Source: Clostridiales bacterium
Lineage (GTDB): Bacteria > Bacillota > Clostridia > Clostridiales > Oxobacteraceae
Reading direction: 5' to 3'
Assembly: GCA_030016385.1 (NCBI GenBank)
Contig: JASEJN010000014.1
Span: 1 to 58,230, forward strand
DNA length: 58,230 bases
The notes beneath the pieces were generated by a model. It was not told where the DNA came from and made no database searches. It saw nothing but the letters and a program-made list of their open reading frames with translations. The position numbers were made by a program, and so were the translations under genes. Position 1 is the first letter of the stretch; each line of letters begins with the position of its first letter. Positions 25,685 to 35,131 of the stretch are shown here, piece after piece.

Positions 25685-25719
25685 CACTGAAAACCGATAT
25701 TGTCCATATCAGCATGCCA

Positions 25720-25910
25720 GCAACATCTATGCACCTGGGCATTCGTCTTGATACTCTACGATTCTGGCTGCATTCCGCCGGGTACGCCTACATGCGGCGT
25801 CCATGCCAGATGCCCCGGCTGCATTTGCCTCTCATTAAGAGTATCATGGACTCGCTTTAAGGCTGCATTTGATGTTGCATGTCATGGTACATTAGTTCTT
25901 ACATCAGAAT
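25720..25910 (-). repeat. structured intergenic repeat, copy C (inverted)
   Basis: Same repeat as copies A, B and D, on the minus strand. It keeps CAGAAT at its outer end (reverse of ATTCTG), both long arms and the GCGTACCCGGC block, but its apical region is about 25 bp shorter than in copy B. It lies between the spoIIQ terminator and the levR-like gene. Confidence 0.85.
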
Positions 25911-25927
25911 AAACATTCTGATATAAT
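25899..25927 (+). promoter_or_regulatory. candidate promoter of the LevR-like gene
   Basis: TTACAT, 17 bp, TATAAT. The -35 hexamer lies inside the end of repeat copy C and the spacer holds the palindrome CAGAATAAACATTCTG. Confidence 0.5.
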
Positions 25928-25953
25928 ATAGATATAGCTGGGGAGGGGAGCAT

Positions 25954-28665
25954 ATGAGCAGAAGGGATAGGGTATACGAAGCGCTGCAGAGGCTTCAAAG
26001 GACAGATAACCGCTGGTACACCACAGAGGAAATAGCTGAAAAGGCTGGCATAAGCCGCAATAACTGCAGCACAGAACTCAACTGCCTGATCGAAGAAGGA
26101 AAGGTCAAAAAAAAGAGGGGTAGGCCGGTACTCTACTCCATAGCAGAAAATGTTATAAGTGATGACCAGCCGTTAAAGGTAAGGATACTGGATAAGAGTT
26201 TGCCATCCTTTGATAATCTGATAGGTACATCCGGCAGCCTCGCTTCAGCCATCGAGCAGGCAAAGGCTGCCTGTATCTATCCGCCTCATGGCCTGCCCAC
26301 GCTTATAGTAGGTCCCACAGGGGCAGGGAAATCGCTTTTTGCAGAACTCATGTATAACTACTCTAAAGAGGCTGGGGTTATAAATAAAAATGCCCCATTT
26401 GTGGCTTTTAACTGTGCGGATTTTGCCAACAACAAGGAGTTATTGATGGCCCACCTTTTTGGCAGTTCAAAAGGGGCATATACAGGGGCGGACAGCGACA
26501 GGCCAGGCCTGGTGGAAAAGGCCAACGGCGGTATGCTTTTCTTGGATGAGGTTCACAGGCTTCCACCCGAGGGGCAGGAGATGCTTTTTTATCTTATGGA
26601 TAAGGGCGAATACAGGAAGCTGGGCGAAACTGCTTCGAGAAGGGCCAGCATTATGATCGTGGCCGCTACTACCGAAGACCCTACCTCTTTACTATTGGCT
26701 ACATTTTTGAGAAGGATACCGGTGGTGATAAGTTTGCCATCACTTGCAGAAAGGCCGATTGAGGAAAGGCTGGAACTGATAAAAGATATTGTAAAGATAG
26801 AATCTGAGAGGATAGGCAAACCTATAGATATGGTAGACGACGCAATGAAGGCTTTTCTTGTATATCAGTGCAGTGGCAATATCGGCCAGCTGAAGAACGA
26901 TATACAGATGTCTGCCGCAAAAGCATTCTTGAAATACAGAACCGGGATAAAAGACAGGCTTATTATCACAGCTGACGAACTACCGATTCATGTTAAAAAC
27001 AGCCTGCTTAATATAGACAGCAGAAGGGATATACAAAAGGTCCTCCAGGAAGCTGATAAAAAAGAAGAGATAAAGGTTCACGGAATAGATTTCTTAAAAA
27101 CTGATTTCTACGAAAAGCTTGAGGATAGGATTGAAAAGCTTAAATCACAGAATTACCAGGATGATGACATAGAAAAAATACTGGATACAGAGATAGAGTC
27201 ATATTATGGTCAGCTTTCGATTGAATTTAAAAAGGGCCTTGGTAATGAAGCATTAAAAAAACTTATAGACCCGTCCCTTTATACAATTATCGACGATATT
27301 GTTGACATAGTTTCAAATTCGGTTGAGAATGTCAGTGAGAGGCTGTATTATGCCATTTTCCTCCATATAAATTCACTATTTGAAAGGTTGAAAGACGGCA
27401 AGACAGTAATCAACAGCCACCTTACTACCATAAAAAAGAAATATGCAGATGAATATAAGACTGCAGAAAAAATGGTAGAACTCCTGAATAACAAGTTTCC
27501 ACAGTTTAAAATTCCAGACGACGAAGCGGGATTTCTGGCTGCTATCCTGGGTGTTCTAGGTAACATGAAGTCAGAACGATGGATAGGTGTTGCTGTGATT
27601 GCCCACGGTGATACTACTGCATCCAGCATGGCGAGGGTTGCCAATACGCTTTTGGGTGTAGATTTTGTCAGGGCTATTGACATGCCTCTTGATATGAGTC
27701 CTGAACTGGCCCTGGAAAAGGCGGTGAACATGGTGCTTTCATTGGATGCGGGGAGGGGGTGTCTGCTCCTTGTAGATATGGGCTCACTCACCACATTTGC
27801 TGATATAATAAAAAAGAGAACAGGGATAGATGTAGAGATCATTGATATGGTCAGTACGCCCATAGTCATTGAAGCAGCCAGAAAGGCTATGATGCCTGAG
27901 GTTACATTAAAAGAGCTGAAAAATGCCATTTGTGAGCATATACCTTATGTGAGAAAGGGCGAAAACAGTATAAAATCCATGAAGAACGGCAGATATATAG
28001 TTACCTCATGCATAACAGGTGAAGGGACAGCATCCAATCTTAAAAAGATGATAGATGACTTTCTGCATGAAAAAGGATATACTGGTATAGAAGTTGTTGC
28101 TGTAAGTGGACTTGACAGTGATACAGGTCGTTTAAAGGATAGTGGGAGTATAATTGCAGTGGTGGGGTCTATGGATCTTGGAATAGATGTACCCTTCATA
28201 CCACTGGAGGAAATCGTAGCTGGAAACGGTTTTGAAACCCTGGAGTCCATTCTGAATGAAGGGAGTACAATCGTTACGGAGGAGAACGTGGATGAGATCC
28301 CAAGGCACAGGCTTATAGATTATATAAGGGGTGTCCTGGATGAATATCTTACCTTTGTAAACCCTGGTAAGGCCTTAAATAGTGTCTTAAATTCCATTGA
28401 TTTTATAGAGCACAAACTATCTTTTAAGATGAGCAATAGCATTATCGTAAAATTTTCTGTTCATGCCTGCTGTATGATAGAGAGACTCATACTGGGTAAC
28501 CTGTATACTTATTATGATGACAAAGAAGATGTAAAATTGAGATTTCCTTATGAATACAGCATTTTTAAAGAATCCATGCAAATAATAGAAGCTGATTTTG
28601 GTATAAAGATACCCGAAGATGAGGTGCTTTATCTTCTGGGACTGTGTAATTTTGCAGTGCTTTAA
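25954..28665 (+). CDS. LevR/ManR-type sigma-54 activator with PTS regulation domains
   Basis: 903 residues. An N-terminal winged HTH (about 1-60) is followed by a sigma-54 AAA+ domain (Walker A GPTGAGKS at 120-127, GAYTGA loop at 174-179, Walker B LFLDEV at 195-200). Next come a first PRD region (about 440-540), an EIIA-Man-like domain beginning WIGVAVIAHGD with its phospho-His, an EIIB-like segment, and a C-terminal PRD. It activates mannose-family PTS operons according to PTS phosphorylation state. The PTS genes directly downstream have a matching sigma-54 promoter. The loop is GAYTGA instead of GAFTGA, as in other LevR proteins. Confidence 0.94.
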   Translation: MSRRDRVYEALQRLQRTDNRWYTTEEIAEKAGISRNNCSTELNCLIEEGKVKKKRGRPVLYSIAENVISDDQPLKVRILDKSLPSFDNLIGTSGSLASAIEQAKAACIYPPHGLPTLIVGPTGAGKSLFAELMYNYSKEAGVINKNAPFVAFNCADFANNKELLMAHLFGSSKGAYTGADSDRPGLVEKANGGMLFLDEVHRLPPEGQEMLFYLMDKGEYRKLGETASRRASIMIVAATTEDPTSLLLATFLRRIPVVISLPSLAERPIEERLELIKDIVKIESERIGKPIDMVDDAMKAFLVYQCSGNIGQLKNDIQMSAAKAFLKYRTGIKDRLIITADELPIHVKNSLLNIDSRRDIQKVLQEADKKEEIKVHGIDFLKTDFYEKLEDRIEKLKSQNYQDDDIEKILDTEIESYYGQLSIEFKKGLGNEALKKLIDPSLYTIIDDIVDIVSNSVENVSERLYYAIFLHINSLFERLKDGKTVINSHLTTIKKKYADEYKTAEKMVELLNNKFPQFKIPDDEAGFLAAILGVLGNMKSERWIGVAVIAHGDTTASSMARVANTLLGVDFVRAIDMPLDMSPELALEKAVNMVLSLDAGRGCLLLVDMGSLTTFADIIKKRTGIDVEIIDMVSTPIVIEAARKAMMPEVTLKELKNAICEHIPYVRKGENSIKSMKNGRYIVTSCITGEGTASNLKKMIDDFLHEKGYTGIEVVAVSGLDSDTGRLKDSGSIIAVVGSMDLGIDVPFIPLEEIVAGNGFETLESILNEGSTIVTEENVDEIPRHRLIDYIRGVLDEYLTFVNPGKALNSVLNSIDFIEHKLSFKMSNSIIVKFSVHACCMIERLILGNLYTYYDDKEDVKLRFPYEYSIFKESMQIIEADFGIKIPEDEVLYLLGLCNFAVL

Positions 28666-28704
28666 TCTGTCTTAAAATCAACCGATGAGCCTTGCCATAA
28701 GTAT

Positions 28705-28719
28705 TGGTACAAATCTTGC
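28705..28719 (+). promoter_or_regulatory. sigma-54 (-24/-12) promoter of the PTS operon
   Basis: TGGTACAAATCTTGC: GG and GC 10 bp apart, TTGC perfect. It lies 39 bp before the EIIA start and after the activator gene. Confidence 0.85.
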
Positions 28720-28757
28720 TTCTTTTATTGTGAGTCTTATTTATGGAGGTATTTAAA

Positions 28758-29171
28758 GTGACCAGAATAATCATAGCAACACATGGAAAACTTGCACAGG
28801 AGCTGGCAAATGCAGCAGAAATGATATGCGGCAGGCAGGATGAGCTTATAACCATATCATTTATGCCATCTGACGGGGTCGAAGACCTTACATCAAGGCT
28901 TTATAAGGCGCTTGATGGTTTAGAGGATGAGGCCATAATCTTTACTGATGTCTTTGGAGGAAGCCCTTTCAATGCAGCCAGCATGGTAGTACTAAAATCC
29001 AGAGGCGTTTATCATGTCACGGGGGTAAACCTACCGATGCTTTTGGAGGTGTTAACCTCAAGGGGTGAGCATACTGCCCAGGAACTGGTGGAAATCTGTG
29101 TAAAAGCTGGAAAGGATGGGGTTGTGGATACAAGGGGGCTCTTTTACAGGGGGCGTGAGAGGTGTCTTTAA
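28758..29171 (+). CDS. PTS mannose-family EIIA component
   Basis: 137 residues, a complete EIIA-Man domain. The phosphorylated His lies in IIIATHGKLAQEL near residue 9; the FTDVFGGSPFNAA motif near 60 is conserved. It takes phosphate from HPr and hands it to EIIB. The start is GTG at 28758, with GGAGG 8 bp upstream. It overlaps the EIIB gene by 10 bp. Confidence 0.94.
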   Translation: MTRIIIATHGKLAQELANAAEMICGRQDELITISFMPSDGVEDLTSRLYKALDGLEDEAIIFTDVFGGSPFNAASMVVLKSRGVYHVTGVNLPMLLEVLTSRGEHTAQELVEICVKAGKDGVVDTRGLFYRGRERCL

Positions 29172-29635
29172 GTCTTATCAGGATAGATGACCGATTGATA
29201 CATGGGCAGGTGGTGTTAAGCTGGTCCAGATATGTCGGAGCCAACCTTATACTGGTAGCCGATGATAGGGTGGCAAAGGACATGATCAGGAAAACGCTTT
29301 TACAGGCTGTGGCGCCCCAGGGGATGAGGGTGGATGTTCTGTCTGTGGACGATGCTGCAGATAAGATAAAGAATGGAGGATATGATAGATACAACGTTCT
29401 TATGCTTTTTACAACTCCCGCTGATGTCATGAGGTTTGTGGAAAGTGGTATTTCAATAAAAAGCGTAAATGTTGGCGGTATAAGCTATAAATCGGGCAAA
29501 AAGATGATAACTAAGTCTGTAGCCGTTGATCATGAAGATATTGCAGCTTTAAAGAAGCTGGGGGATATGGGTATTGAGCTGGAGGTAAGGGTTTTGCCGG
29601 AGGACTCCAAAATATATATCCTTCAAAGGATTTAA
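29162..29635 (+). CDS. PTS mannose-family EIIB component
   Basis: 157 residues. Phospho-His in RIDDRLIHGQVVLSW at the N-terminus, the hallmark of EIIB-Man/Fru/Sor. It transfers phosphate to the incoming sugar bound by EIIC/EIID. It starts at GTG and overlaps the EIIA stop. The EIIC-EIID gene follows 12 bp later. Confidence 0.94.
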   Translation: MSLSLIRIDDRLIHGQVVLSWSRYVGANLILVADDRVAKDMIRKTLLQAVAPQGMRVDVLSVDDAADKIKNGGYDRYNVLMLFTTPADVMRFVESGISIKSVNVGGISYKSGKKMITKSVAVDHEDIAALKKLGDMGIELEVRVLPEDSKIYILQRI

Positions 29636-29647
29636 GGGGGTAATGCC

Positions 29648-31219
29648 ATGCTCTTAAGGGCATTATTGATTGGAATTATAGGTGGGGTTACGGGGATGGC
29701 CAGTGTGATTGATGAACTTCAGATTCACAGGCCTCTTATTGCATGTACCCTGGTTGGCCTGGCCATGGGTGATATAAGGACAGGTATAATAATAGGCAGC
29801 ACACTTGAGTTTATGGCGCTGGGCTGGATGAACATTGGAGCAGCACAGTCGCCGGATACAGCCCTGGCCAGTGTTATATCCACAGTGCTGGTTATTGGTA
29901 CAGGTCAGCCCATAGCCACCGGTATAGCCATTGCTGTGCCCGTGGCAGTTGCGGGACAAATGCTCACTTTTTTGGCTAGGTCACTTTCTGTTTATTTTCA
30001 GCATCTTGCCGATAGATATGCTGATCAAGCCAATATATCAGGGATTGATTTTGCACATATCTCATCTCTCTCACTTCAATTTTTGCGTGTGGCCATACCA
30101 GCTTTTTTAGTTGCGTTATACATAGACACCTATGCGGTGGAATATATCTTAAATATTATACCAGATTTTATAGTGAACGGACTTATGGTAGCCAGCGGCT
30201 TTATTGTAGTTATAGGCTATGCCATGGTACTTAATATGATAAAGGTGAAAAACCTATGGCCTTACTTTTTTATAGGCTTTCTCATAGCTATATTTACGAA
30301 TTTTACCCTGGTGGGCATAGGTATTCTGGCGATATGCTTGGCCATACTTCATGTAAGCCTATCTACAAGAAATGAGATGCTTGATGAGGGTGCACTTAAC
30401 AGCAGAGAGGTACCAAGGGAAAGGATATTAACCAGGCGTGACCTTATATCCGTTTTTCTCCGCTCAAATATAGTCCAGGCATCATGGAACTATGAGAGGA
30501 TGCAGGCACTTGGATTTTGCTATACTATCGTACCTGTCATAAGGAGGCTCTATAAGACAGAGGAGGATATAAAGGCTGCGCTTAAAAGACATCTGGAGTT
30601 TTTTAATACCCAGCCCTTCTTTGCCGTACCAATATTTGGAGTTGCTGCAGCTCTCGAGGAAGAGAAGGCTTCAGGGAATGATATCGACCCATCAACAATA
30701 AATGCAATCAAGGTTGGTATGATGGGCCCGCTTGCTGGTGTAGGTGATTCTATATTCTGGGGCACATTAAGGCCTATAACGGCAGCTTTTGGAGCATCCT
30801 TAGCAGCCACAGGAAGCCTGCTTGGCCCTATTGCTTTTTTTATAAGTTTCAACCTGGTACGTCTTTTGACCCACTGGTACGGTCTTGTTTACGGATACAG
30901 GGCAGGGCTAAACATTATAAGGGATGTCAGCGGAGGAACGTTAAAAAGTCTTAATCAGGGTGCTACGGTACTGGGCATGACTGTAATGGGCGCTCTTGTG
31001 GCTCGTTGGACAAGAGTATCTACTCCTATCACATTAAGCTACGGCAATCAGGCGATAAAGCTTCAGGAAGTGCTGGATGGCCTACTTCCGGGGCTATTGC
31101 CTCTCGGTCTTACTTTTTTGTGTCTTTATCTCCTCGGCAAGAGAATTTCTTCAATCTGGATACTTGTCATACTGTTTGCCATAGGGATAATAGGAAGCTA
31201 TCTGGGAATACTGGCTTAA
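29648..31219 (+). CDS. fused PTS mannose-family EIIC-EIID membrane component
   Basis: 523 residues. Residues 1 to about 255 are EIIC (GGVTGMASVIDELQIHRPLI, GIIIGSTLEFMALGWMNIGA). Residues about 260-523 are EIID (LISVFLRSNIVQASWNYERM, the FNTQPFFAVPIFGVAAALEE segment, GPLAGVGDSIFWGTLRP). In most bacteria these are separate genes (manY, manZ). Here the frame is continuous, with no internal start or stop at the join. Sugar specificity cannot be told: no sugar-metabolism gene lies beside the operon. Confidence 0.93.
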   Translation: MLLRALLIGIIGGVTGMASVIDELQIHRPLIACTLVGLAMGDIRTGIIIGSTLEFMALGWMNIGAAQSPDTALASVISTVLVIGTGQPIATGIAIAVPVAVAGQMLTFLARSLSVYFQHLADRYADQANISGIDFAHISSLSLQFLRVAIPAFLVALYIDTYAVEYILNIIPDFIVNGLMVASGFIVVIGYAMVLNMIKVKNLWPYFFIGFLIAIFTNFTLVGIGILAICLAILHVSLSTRNEMLDEGALNSREVPRERILTRRDLISVFLRSNIVQASWNYERMQALGFCYTIVPVIRRLYKTEEDIKAALKRHLEFFNTQPFFAVPIFGVAAALEEEKASGNDIDPSTINAIKVGMMGPLAGVGDSIFWGTLRPITAAFGASLAATGSLLGPIAFFISFNLVRLLTHWYGLVYGYRAGLNIIRDVSGGTLKSLNQGATVLGMTVMGALVARWTRVSTPITLSYGNQAIKLQEVLDGLLPGLLPLGLTFLCLYLLGKRISSIWILVILFAIGIIGSYLGILA

Positions 31220-31298
31220 ATGCATTAAGTCTCCCTGTTCTACCCGGCTGCTTAAAGGCATATAAATATAGCGATGCTGGATAGAAGGGGGCCAATCA

Positions 31299-31472
31299 AT
31301 GAAGGATTACATAGAAGAACGGGTTCTTGAGATAGCGAAATACATATTGCAGACTAATGCTACTGTTCGTGAGGCTGCAAAGGTATTCGGGGTGAGCAAG
31401 AGCACGGTACATACCGCGTTAAGAATTGGTGTCGGTTGCACTGGGTGTTTGAATACGCCGCCTGACAGATGA
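31299..31472 (+). CDS. spoIIID: spoIIID, 5' part, interrupted by the element
   Basis: ATG with AGAAGGGGG upstream. The first 38 codons are SpoIIID: MKDYIEERVLEIAKYIL, then VREAAKVFGVSKSTVH, the first part of its HTH. At codon 38 the sequence enters the 22-kb element, and 19 unrelated codons follow before a stop, giving a 57-residue product without the rest of the recognition helix. SpoIIID is a mother-cell DNA-binding regulator needed for sigK expression. The missing part is at 53561-53719, in frame. Its place after spoIID-spoIIQ is the conserved gene order. Confidence 0.93.
   Translation: MKDYIEERVLEIAKYILQTNATVREAAKVFGVSKSTVHTALRIGVGCTGCLNTPPDR
31408..31435. other. left attachment site (attL) of the element
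   Basis: The core TACATA (31408-31413) is shared with the right end. The inner arm ATTGGTGTCGG is at 31425-31435, the exact inverted complement of CCGACACCAAT at the right end. Confidence 0.85.
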
Positions 31473-31750
31473 AATGATACGTATTGCTAATAGAGTCTGC
31501 TGATAATAGAACCTGCCTTTGTTTTATGCGAGGCAGGTTTTAATATGTTAAACAATATACCCTCTAATGATGCCGTTTTATAATGAAGCTCCCGATTAAA
31601 TACATAATAATGTGATTGGACAAACAAAATGCCCAAAAATTATGTGATACTATTGACTTAAAACTAAGTATGTGGTTATAATAATTTATAGAAGTGTGAT
31701 AAATTGACGCAAAATATGTATAAAAATGTGATATTTTGGAGGTGGGTATT

Positions 31751-33100
31751 GTGGAAAGGCTGATCATGCAGGATTTGTTGCGGTGGAAAAATTCCAGGCA
31801 CCGGAAACCACTCATTTTAAAGGGTGTCCGGCAGGTGGGCAAGACATGGTTGCTTAAAGAATTTGCCAGACGTTATTATGAAAATATTGCGTATTTCAAC
31901 TTTGACGAGCATCCGGAATATAAGCAGTTTTTTGAAAACACAAAGGATGTTGAACGCATTTTGCAAAACCTGATGATGGCAAGCGGTCAAACCATCAAGC
32001 CGGATAAGCCGGAGGCCACACTCATAGTCTTCGATGAGATACAGGAATGTCCTAATGCTCTGAATACACTCAAATATTTCTGCGAAAACACTCCGCACTA
32101 TCATGTAGCCTGTGCAGGTTCTCTTTTGGGCATTGCGCTGTCCAAGCCTGCTTCATTTCCTGTTGGCAAAGTAGATTTTTTGGAGATAAGTCCTATGACC
32201 TTTACTGAATTTTTAATGGCTAACGGTGACGGCAATCTTGCTTCTTATATGGACAGCTTGGACAGGATTGAGGCTATTCCGGATGCATTCTTCAATCCCC
32301 TTTATGAAAAGCTTAAGATGTATTTTGTGACTGGTGGAATGCCGGAATCTGTCAGATCCTGGACAGAAGAACGGGATGTTGAACTGGTACAGCAGGTGCT
32401 ATCCAATATTCTGGGGGCATACGAACGGGATTTTGCCAAGCATCCTGATCCCAAAGACTTTCCTAAGATATCGCTCATCTGGAAGTCAATACCTTCGCAA
32501 CTGGCCAGGGAGAACAAGAAATTTATTTATAAAGTCGTTAAGGAAGGGGCACGGGCCAGAGAATATGAGGACGCGCTGCAGTGGCTTTGCGATGCCAACC
32601 TGACTTATAAGATATACCGCAGCAGCGCGCCGGGGCTGCCCATTTCTGCCTATGATGATTTGTCTGCCTTCAAGCTTTATCTGGTGGACGTGGGGCTTTT
32701 GCGCCGCCTGTCGCTTTTGGCGCCTTCCGCTTTCAGCGAAGGCAACCGGTTGTTCGTGGAGTTTAAAGGGGCACTCAGCGAGAACTATGTGCTGCAGGCT
32801 CTGAGAAACCAGTTTGAAGCAATGCCGCGATATTGGACAATGGACAATCCCCGGTATGAAGTTGACTTTTTAATCCAGAGAGAAAACGATATTTTGCCCG
32901 TAGAGGTTAAATCGGAGAGTAACGTAGAGAGCAGAAGCCTGAAGAAGTTTAAAGAAAAATATGGCGATAAGGTCAAACTTCGTGTCCGTTTTTCACTGAA
33001 CAATCTGCGGCTGGACGATGATCTATTGAATATCCCGATGTTCATGGCCGATTATGCAGATAAACTCATCGGGATGGCATTCAAGCAGAAGGAGAATTAA
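31751..33100 (+). CDS. AAA ATPase with DUF4143 domain
   Basis: 449 residues. The N-terminal ATPase has Walker A GVRQVGKTWLL and Walker B LIVFDEIQECP. A sensor-like LLGIALSKPASFPVGKV segment follows, then the DUF4143 C-terminal domain with the EVDFLIQ...LPVEVKSE pattern of the PD-(D/E)XK fold. This is a very common family in accessory DNA; the role is unknown. The start is the GTG at 31751, with GGAGGTGG just before it. First gene inside the left end of the element, about 315 bp from attL. Confidence 0.88.
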   Translation: MERLIMQDLLRWKNSRHRKPLILKGVRQVGKTWLLKEFARRYYENIAYFNFDEHPEYKQFFENTKDVERILQNLMMASGQTIKPDKPEATLIVFDEIQECPNALNTLKYFCENTPHYHVACAGSLLGIALSKPASFPVGKVDFLEISPMTFTEFLMANGDGNLASYMDSLDRIEAIPDAFFNPLYEKLKMYFVTGGMPESVRSWTEERDVELVQQVLSNILGAYERDFAKHPDPKDFPKISLIWKSIPSQLARENKKFIYKVVKEGARAREYEDALQWLCDANLTYKIYRSSAPGLPISAYDDLSAFKLYLVDVGLLRRLSLLAPSAFSEGNRLFVEFKGALSENYVLQALRNQFEAMPRYWTMDNPRYEVDFLIQRENDILPVEVKSESNVESRSLKKFKEKYGDKVKLRVRFSLNNLRLDDDLLNIPMFMADYADKLIGMAFKQKEN

Positions 33101-33243
33101 CTATTTAAAAAAGTAGAAAAGTAATGAATATGATACATTTCGATTAAGCTTATGCTTTGTTAAAGTACTAAAGTTTATAGCAGTAAGCTGATTATTATAG
33201 ATTCTTATTTGGCTAATAATCAGAATTCGGAGGTGACATTCAA

Positions 33244-34137
33244 ATGACGAATAATTTCGAACTATTAAGAAATAAGGAAATTATCGCAATACTAGATGGC
33301 GATAAGGAATTTGGAGAATATAACAAAATTAAAATAAGGATGCCATATTTGAGCTGCCTGGATATATGTGCAATATCATCTTTATTTGGATTACCAGAAA
33401 CTTATTCATGGTCTGGTGGTGCCTTAAGCAGATGGCAGTATATGGACAATTTAATTAAATTTTGCATTGAAAAAAATAAAATGTCTCAGTTGCTCTCTTA
33501 TCTATTTTCAAAAGATAAATTTGTTGATTTGTTAAAAGGACTTTCCCCAGAAGATATTGAAGATACGTATTCTTATATTGTTCAAAAAATAATGGAACAA
33601 ATCAACGGCATTTTATATTTTGGTGGTAACGAATTGATTGTTATAGGTCGACAGTATATTATTAAAAAAATTGGTACTATAGTTAAAATCGAAACACCAA
33701 CAATAAAAATAATTGACCGTGACTATATTAAAGGCCTCTCTGAAAGAGCAATAAAGGATATTGATGAGCACAATTATGATAGTGCAATAACAAAAGCACG
33801 AACTATCCTTGAAGAAACATTTTATTATGTAATTGAGCAAAAAGGTGTAGAGCCAGTTGAAAGTGGCGACATAGGTAAGCTATATGGTCAAGTAAAGCAC
33901 CTCTATAACATGCATGCCGACAAAGATATGGATAGACGAATAAATATGCTTCTTTCCGGGTTGGAGAAGATTATCTCATCAATTGCTGAGATGCGTAACA
34001 AAGAAAGTGACTCTCATGGCGTTGGTAGTAAACGGATTGGAATTTCTGATTATCATGCAAGGCTTTTTGTCAATGCATCTGTTATGATGGCAGATTTTAT
34101 TCTTTCAGTTTATAAAAATAGTTTAAGTGTAAAGTAA
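33244..34137 (+). CDS. abortive-infection-like protein (Abi_C domain)
   Basis: 297 residues. The N-terminal half is not recognised. The C-terminal half matches the Abi_C pattern: helical ITKARTILEETFYYVIEQKG, then GLEKIISSIAEMRNKESDSHG with the conserved RN(K)...HG motif. Such proteins are linked to phage exclusion. It has GGAGGTGA as ribosome site and is transcribed in the same direction as the ATPase gene. The AT-rich composition differs from the restriction operon, suggesting a separate origin. Confidence 0.75.
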   Translation: MTNNFELLRNKEIIAILDGDKEFGEYNKIKIRMPYLSCLDICAISSLFGLPETYSWSGGALSRWQYMDNLIKFCIEKNKMSQLLSYLFSKDKFVDLLKGLSPEDIEDTYSYIVQKIMEQINGILYFGGNELIVIGRQYIIKKIGTIVKIETPTIKIIDRDYIKGLSERAIKDIDEHNYDSAITKARTILEETFYYVIEQKGVEPVESGDIGKLYGQVKHLYNMHADKDMDRRINMLLSGLEKIISSIAEMRNKESDSHGVGSKRIGISDYHARLFVNASVMMADFILSVYKNSLSVK

Positions 34138-34366
34138 GACAATTATCCATATACTATCAGCTTTCAAGCAAGGAGCGTGCTTACGGGAATGCTTACCCAC
34201 ATCGTTTAACCAGGCGGTAAACGTCTTAAAGGGAAAGGATCCGTTGGTCCAATTCGCCAACATAATGAAAGTGGAACGTTACACGACAAAAAATGCTTGG
34301 TTAAAGAGAAGAAATATGCCTTTTGATTTTTCAGAATATATAGCGACTTTTTTATTACACGAATAA
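34131..34366 (+). other. possible gene remnant (no start codon)
   Basis: An open frame without a start codon, containing LPTSFNQAVNVLKGKDPL and YTTKNAWLKRRNMPFDF, directly follows the Abi_C gene. It reads like the end of a protein, but the family is not recognised. The rest of the gap up to 34597 holds a hairpin-like CACTACATGGGTAAAAACCTGTAGTG followed by TTTTTAT, which could be a terminator, and nothing else recognisable. Confidence 0.3.
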
Positions 34367-34597
34367 ATCAACTCAATTATTTGACAAAGCCAATAAAAAA
34401 TAGATTGTTTTTTAGGCACTACATGGGTAAAAACCTGTAGTGCTCTTTTTATTTGCGATGCAGGCGTCATGTTTATACGCTTATACATGCCCGTAAAAGC
34501 ACTCGAAATAAATTCAATCCTTGCATGTTAGTCTCCATATTAACTAAAAAGCGCCAAAAGATGCGTGCTTTTTAGGAATACATGGGGACGGAGATGA

Positions 34598-35020
34598 ATG
34601 TTGATGGCAACTGAAAAACTGATAATTGGAGCATATGAAATGATCAAAGTACTTGTATATCGATACAAATGTAAATGCAAAAGGCGACAGGCAAAAGGAA
34701 AAAAGCGTTACTTGGGTGATAAAAGGGCTGGTTTTACCTATGATGAATTGGGGCGGCAGGTACCAGATAAGCAAATCATTGTAGGAAAATACCATGTCAA
34801 AAATTATAAGCAGTGCAACAAGAAAAGACGCAATATTATCAGGGAACTCATTTGCAATAATTTTCAGCATAGAAAGTGTATGATGATTACTGTAGATTGT
34901 CAAGTAATATTGACCCCTTTTTTGCTGGGTTTTTATAATGAGGTTGATAGGTTTTGGTTGAAATTTGAGTTTTATATGTTGGTTGGGAAAGGGTTACCAG
35001 ACAAGCCAAAATGGGTTTAG
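34598..35020 (+). CDS. hypothetical protein, probably truncated (Rep-like N-terminus possible)
   Basis: 140 codons, strongly basic at the N-terminus (YRYKCKCKRRQAKGKKR), then KQIIVGKYHVKNYKQCNKKRRNIIRELI and a MITVD segment. The layout, with a basic region, NxRR...LI and then MITLT-like residues, recalls the N-terminus of small rolling-circle replication proteins. The catalytic HUH part does not follow and the remaining residues look unrelated, so it may be a broken gene. Low certainty. Confidence 0.35.
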   Translation: MLMATEKLIIGAYEMIKVLVYRYKCKCKRRQAKGKKRYLGDKRAGFTYDELGRQVPDKQIIVGKYHVKNYKQCNKKRRNIIRELICNNFQHRKCMMITVDCQVILTPFLLGFYNEVDRFWLKFEFYMLVGKGLPDKPKWV

Positions 35021-35131
35021 AAGAGATTTTGAAGGATAAGTAGGGTTAAGGTATTGGTAAAAGATAAAAAGGGGTTCCAAAGGGAATTACCAAGGTTTGG
35101 TAATATTGAAGTAAAAATTGTTACATGAGTT

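Noticed and set aside
31299..31472. Reading spoIIID as a plain pseudogene
   Set aside because: Both halves are intact and in frame, with matched att sites at the junctions and a recombinase at one end. Simple disruption followed by decay would not be expected to preserve this. It remains possible that excision has been lost.
34279..34488. 69-codon minus-strand ORF in the gap after the Abi_C gene
   Set aside because: It lies over a hairpin-like sequence, has no ribosome site and shows no coding character.
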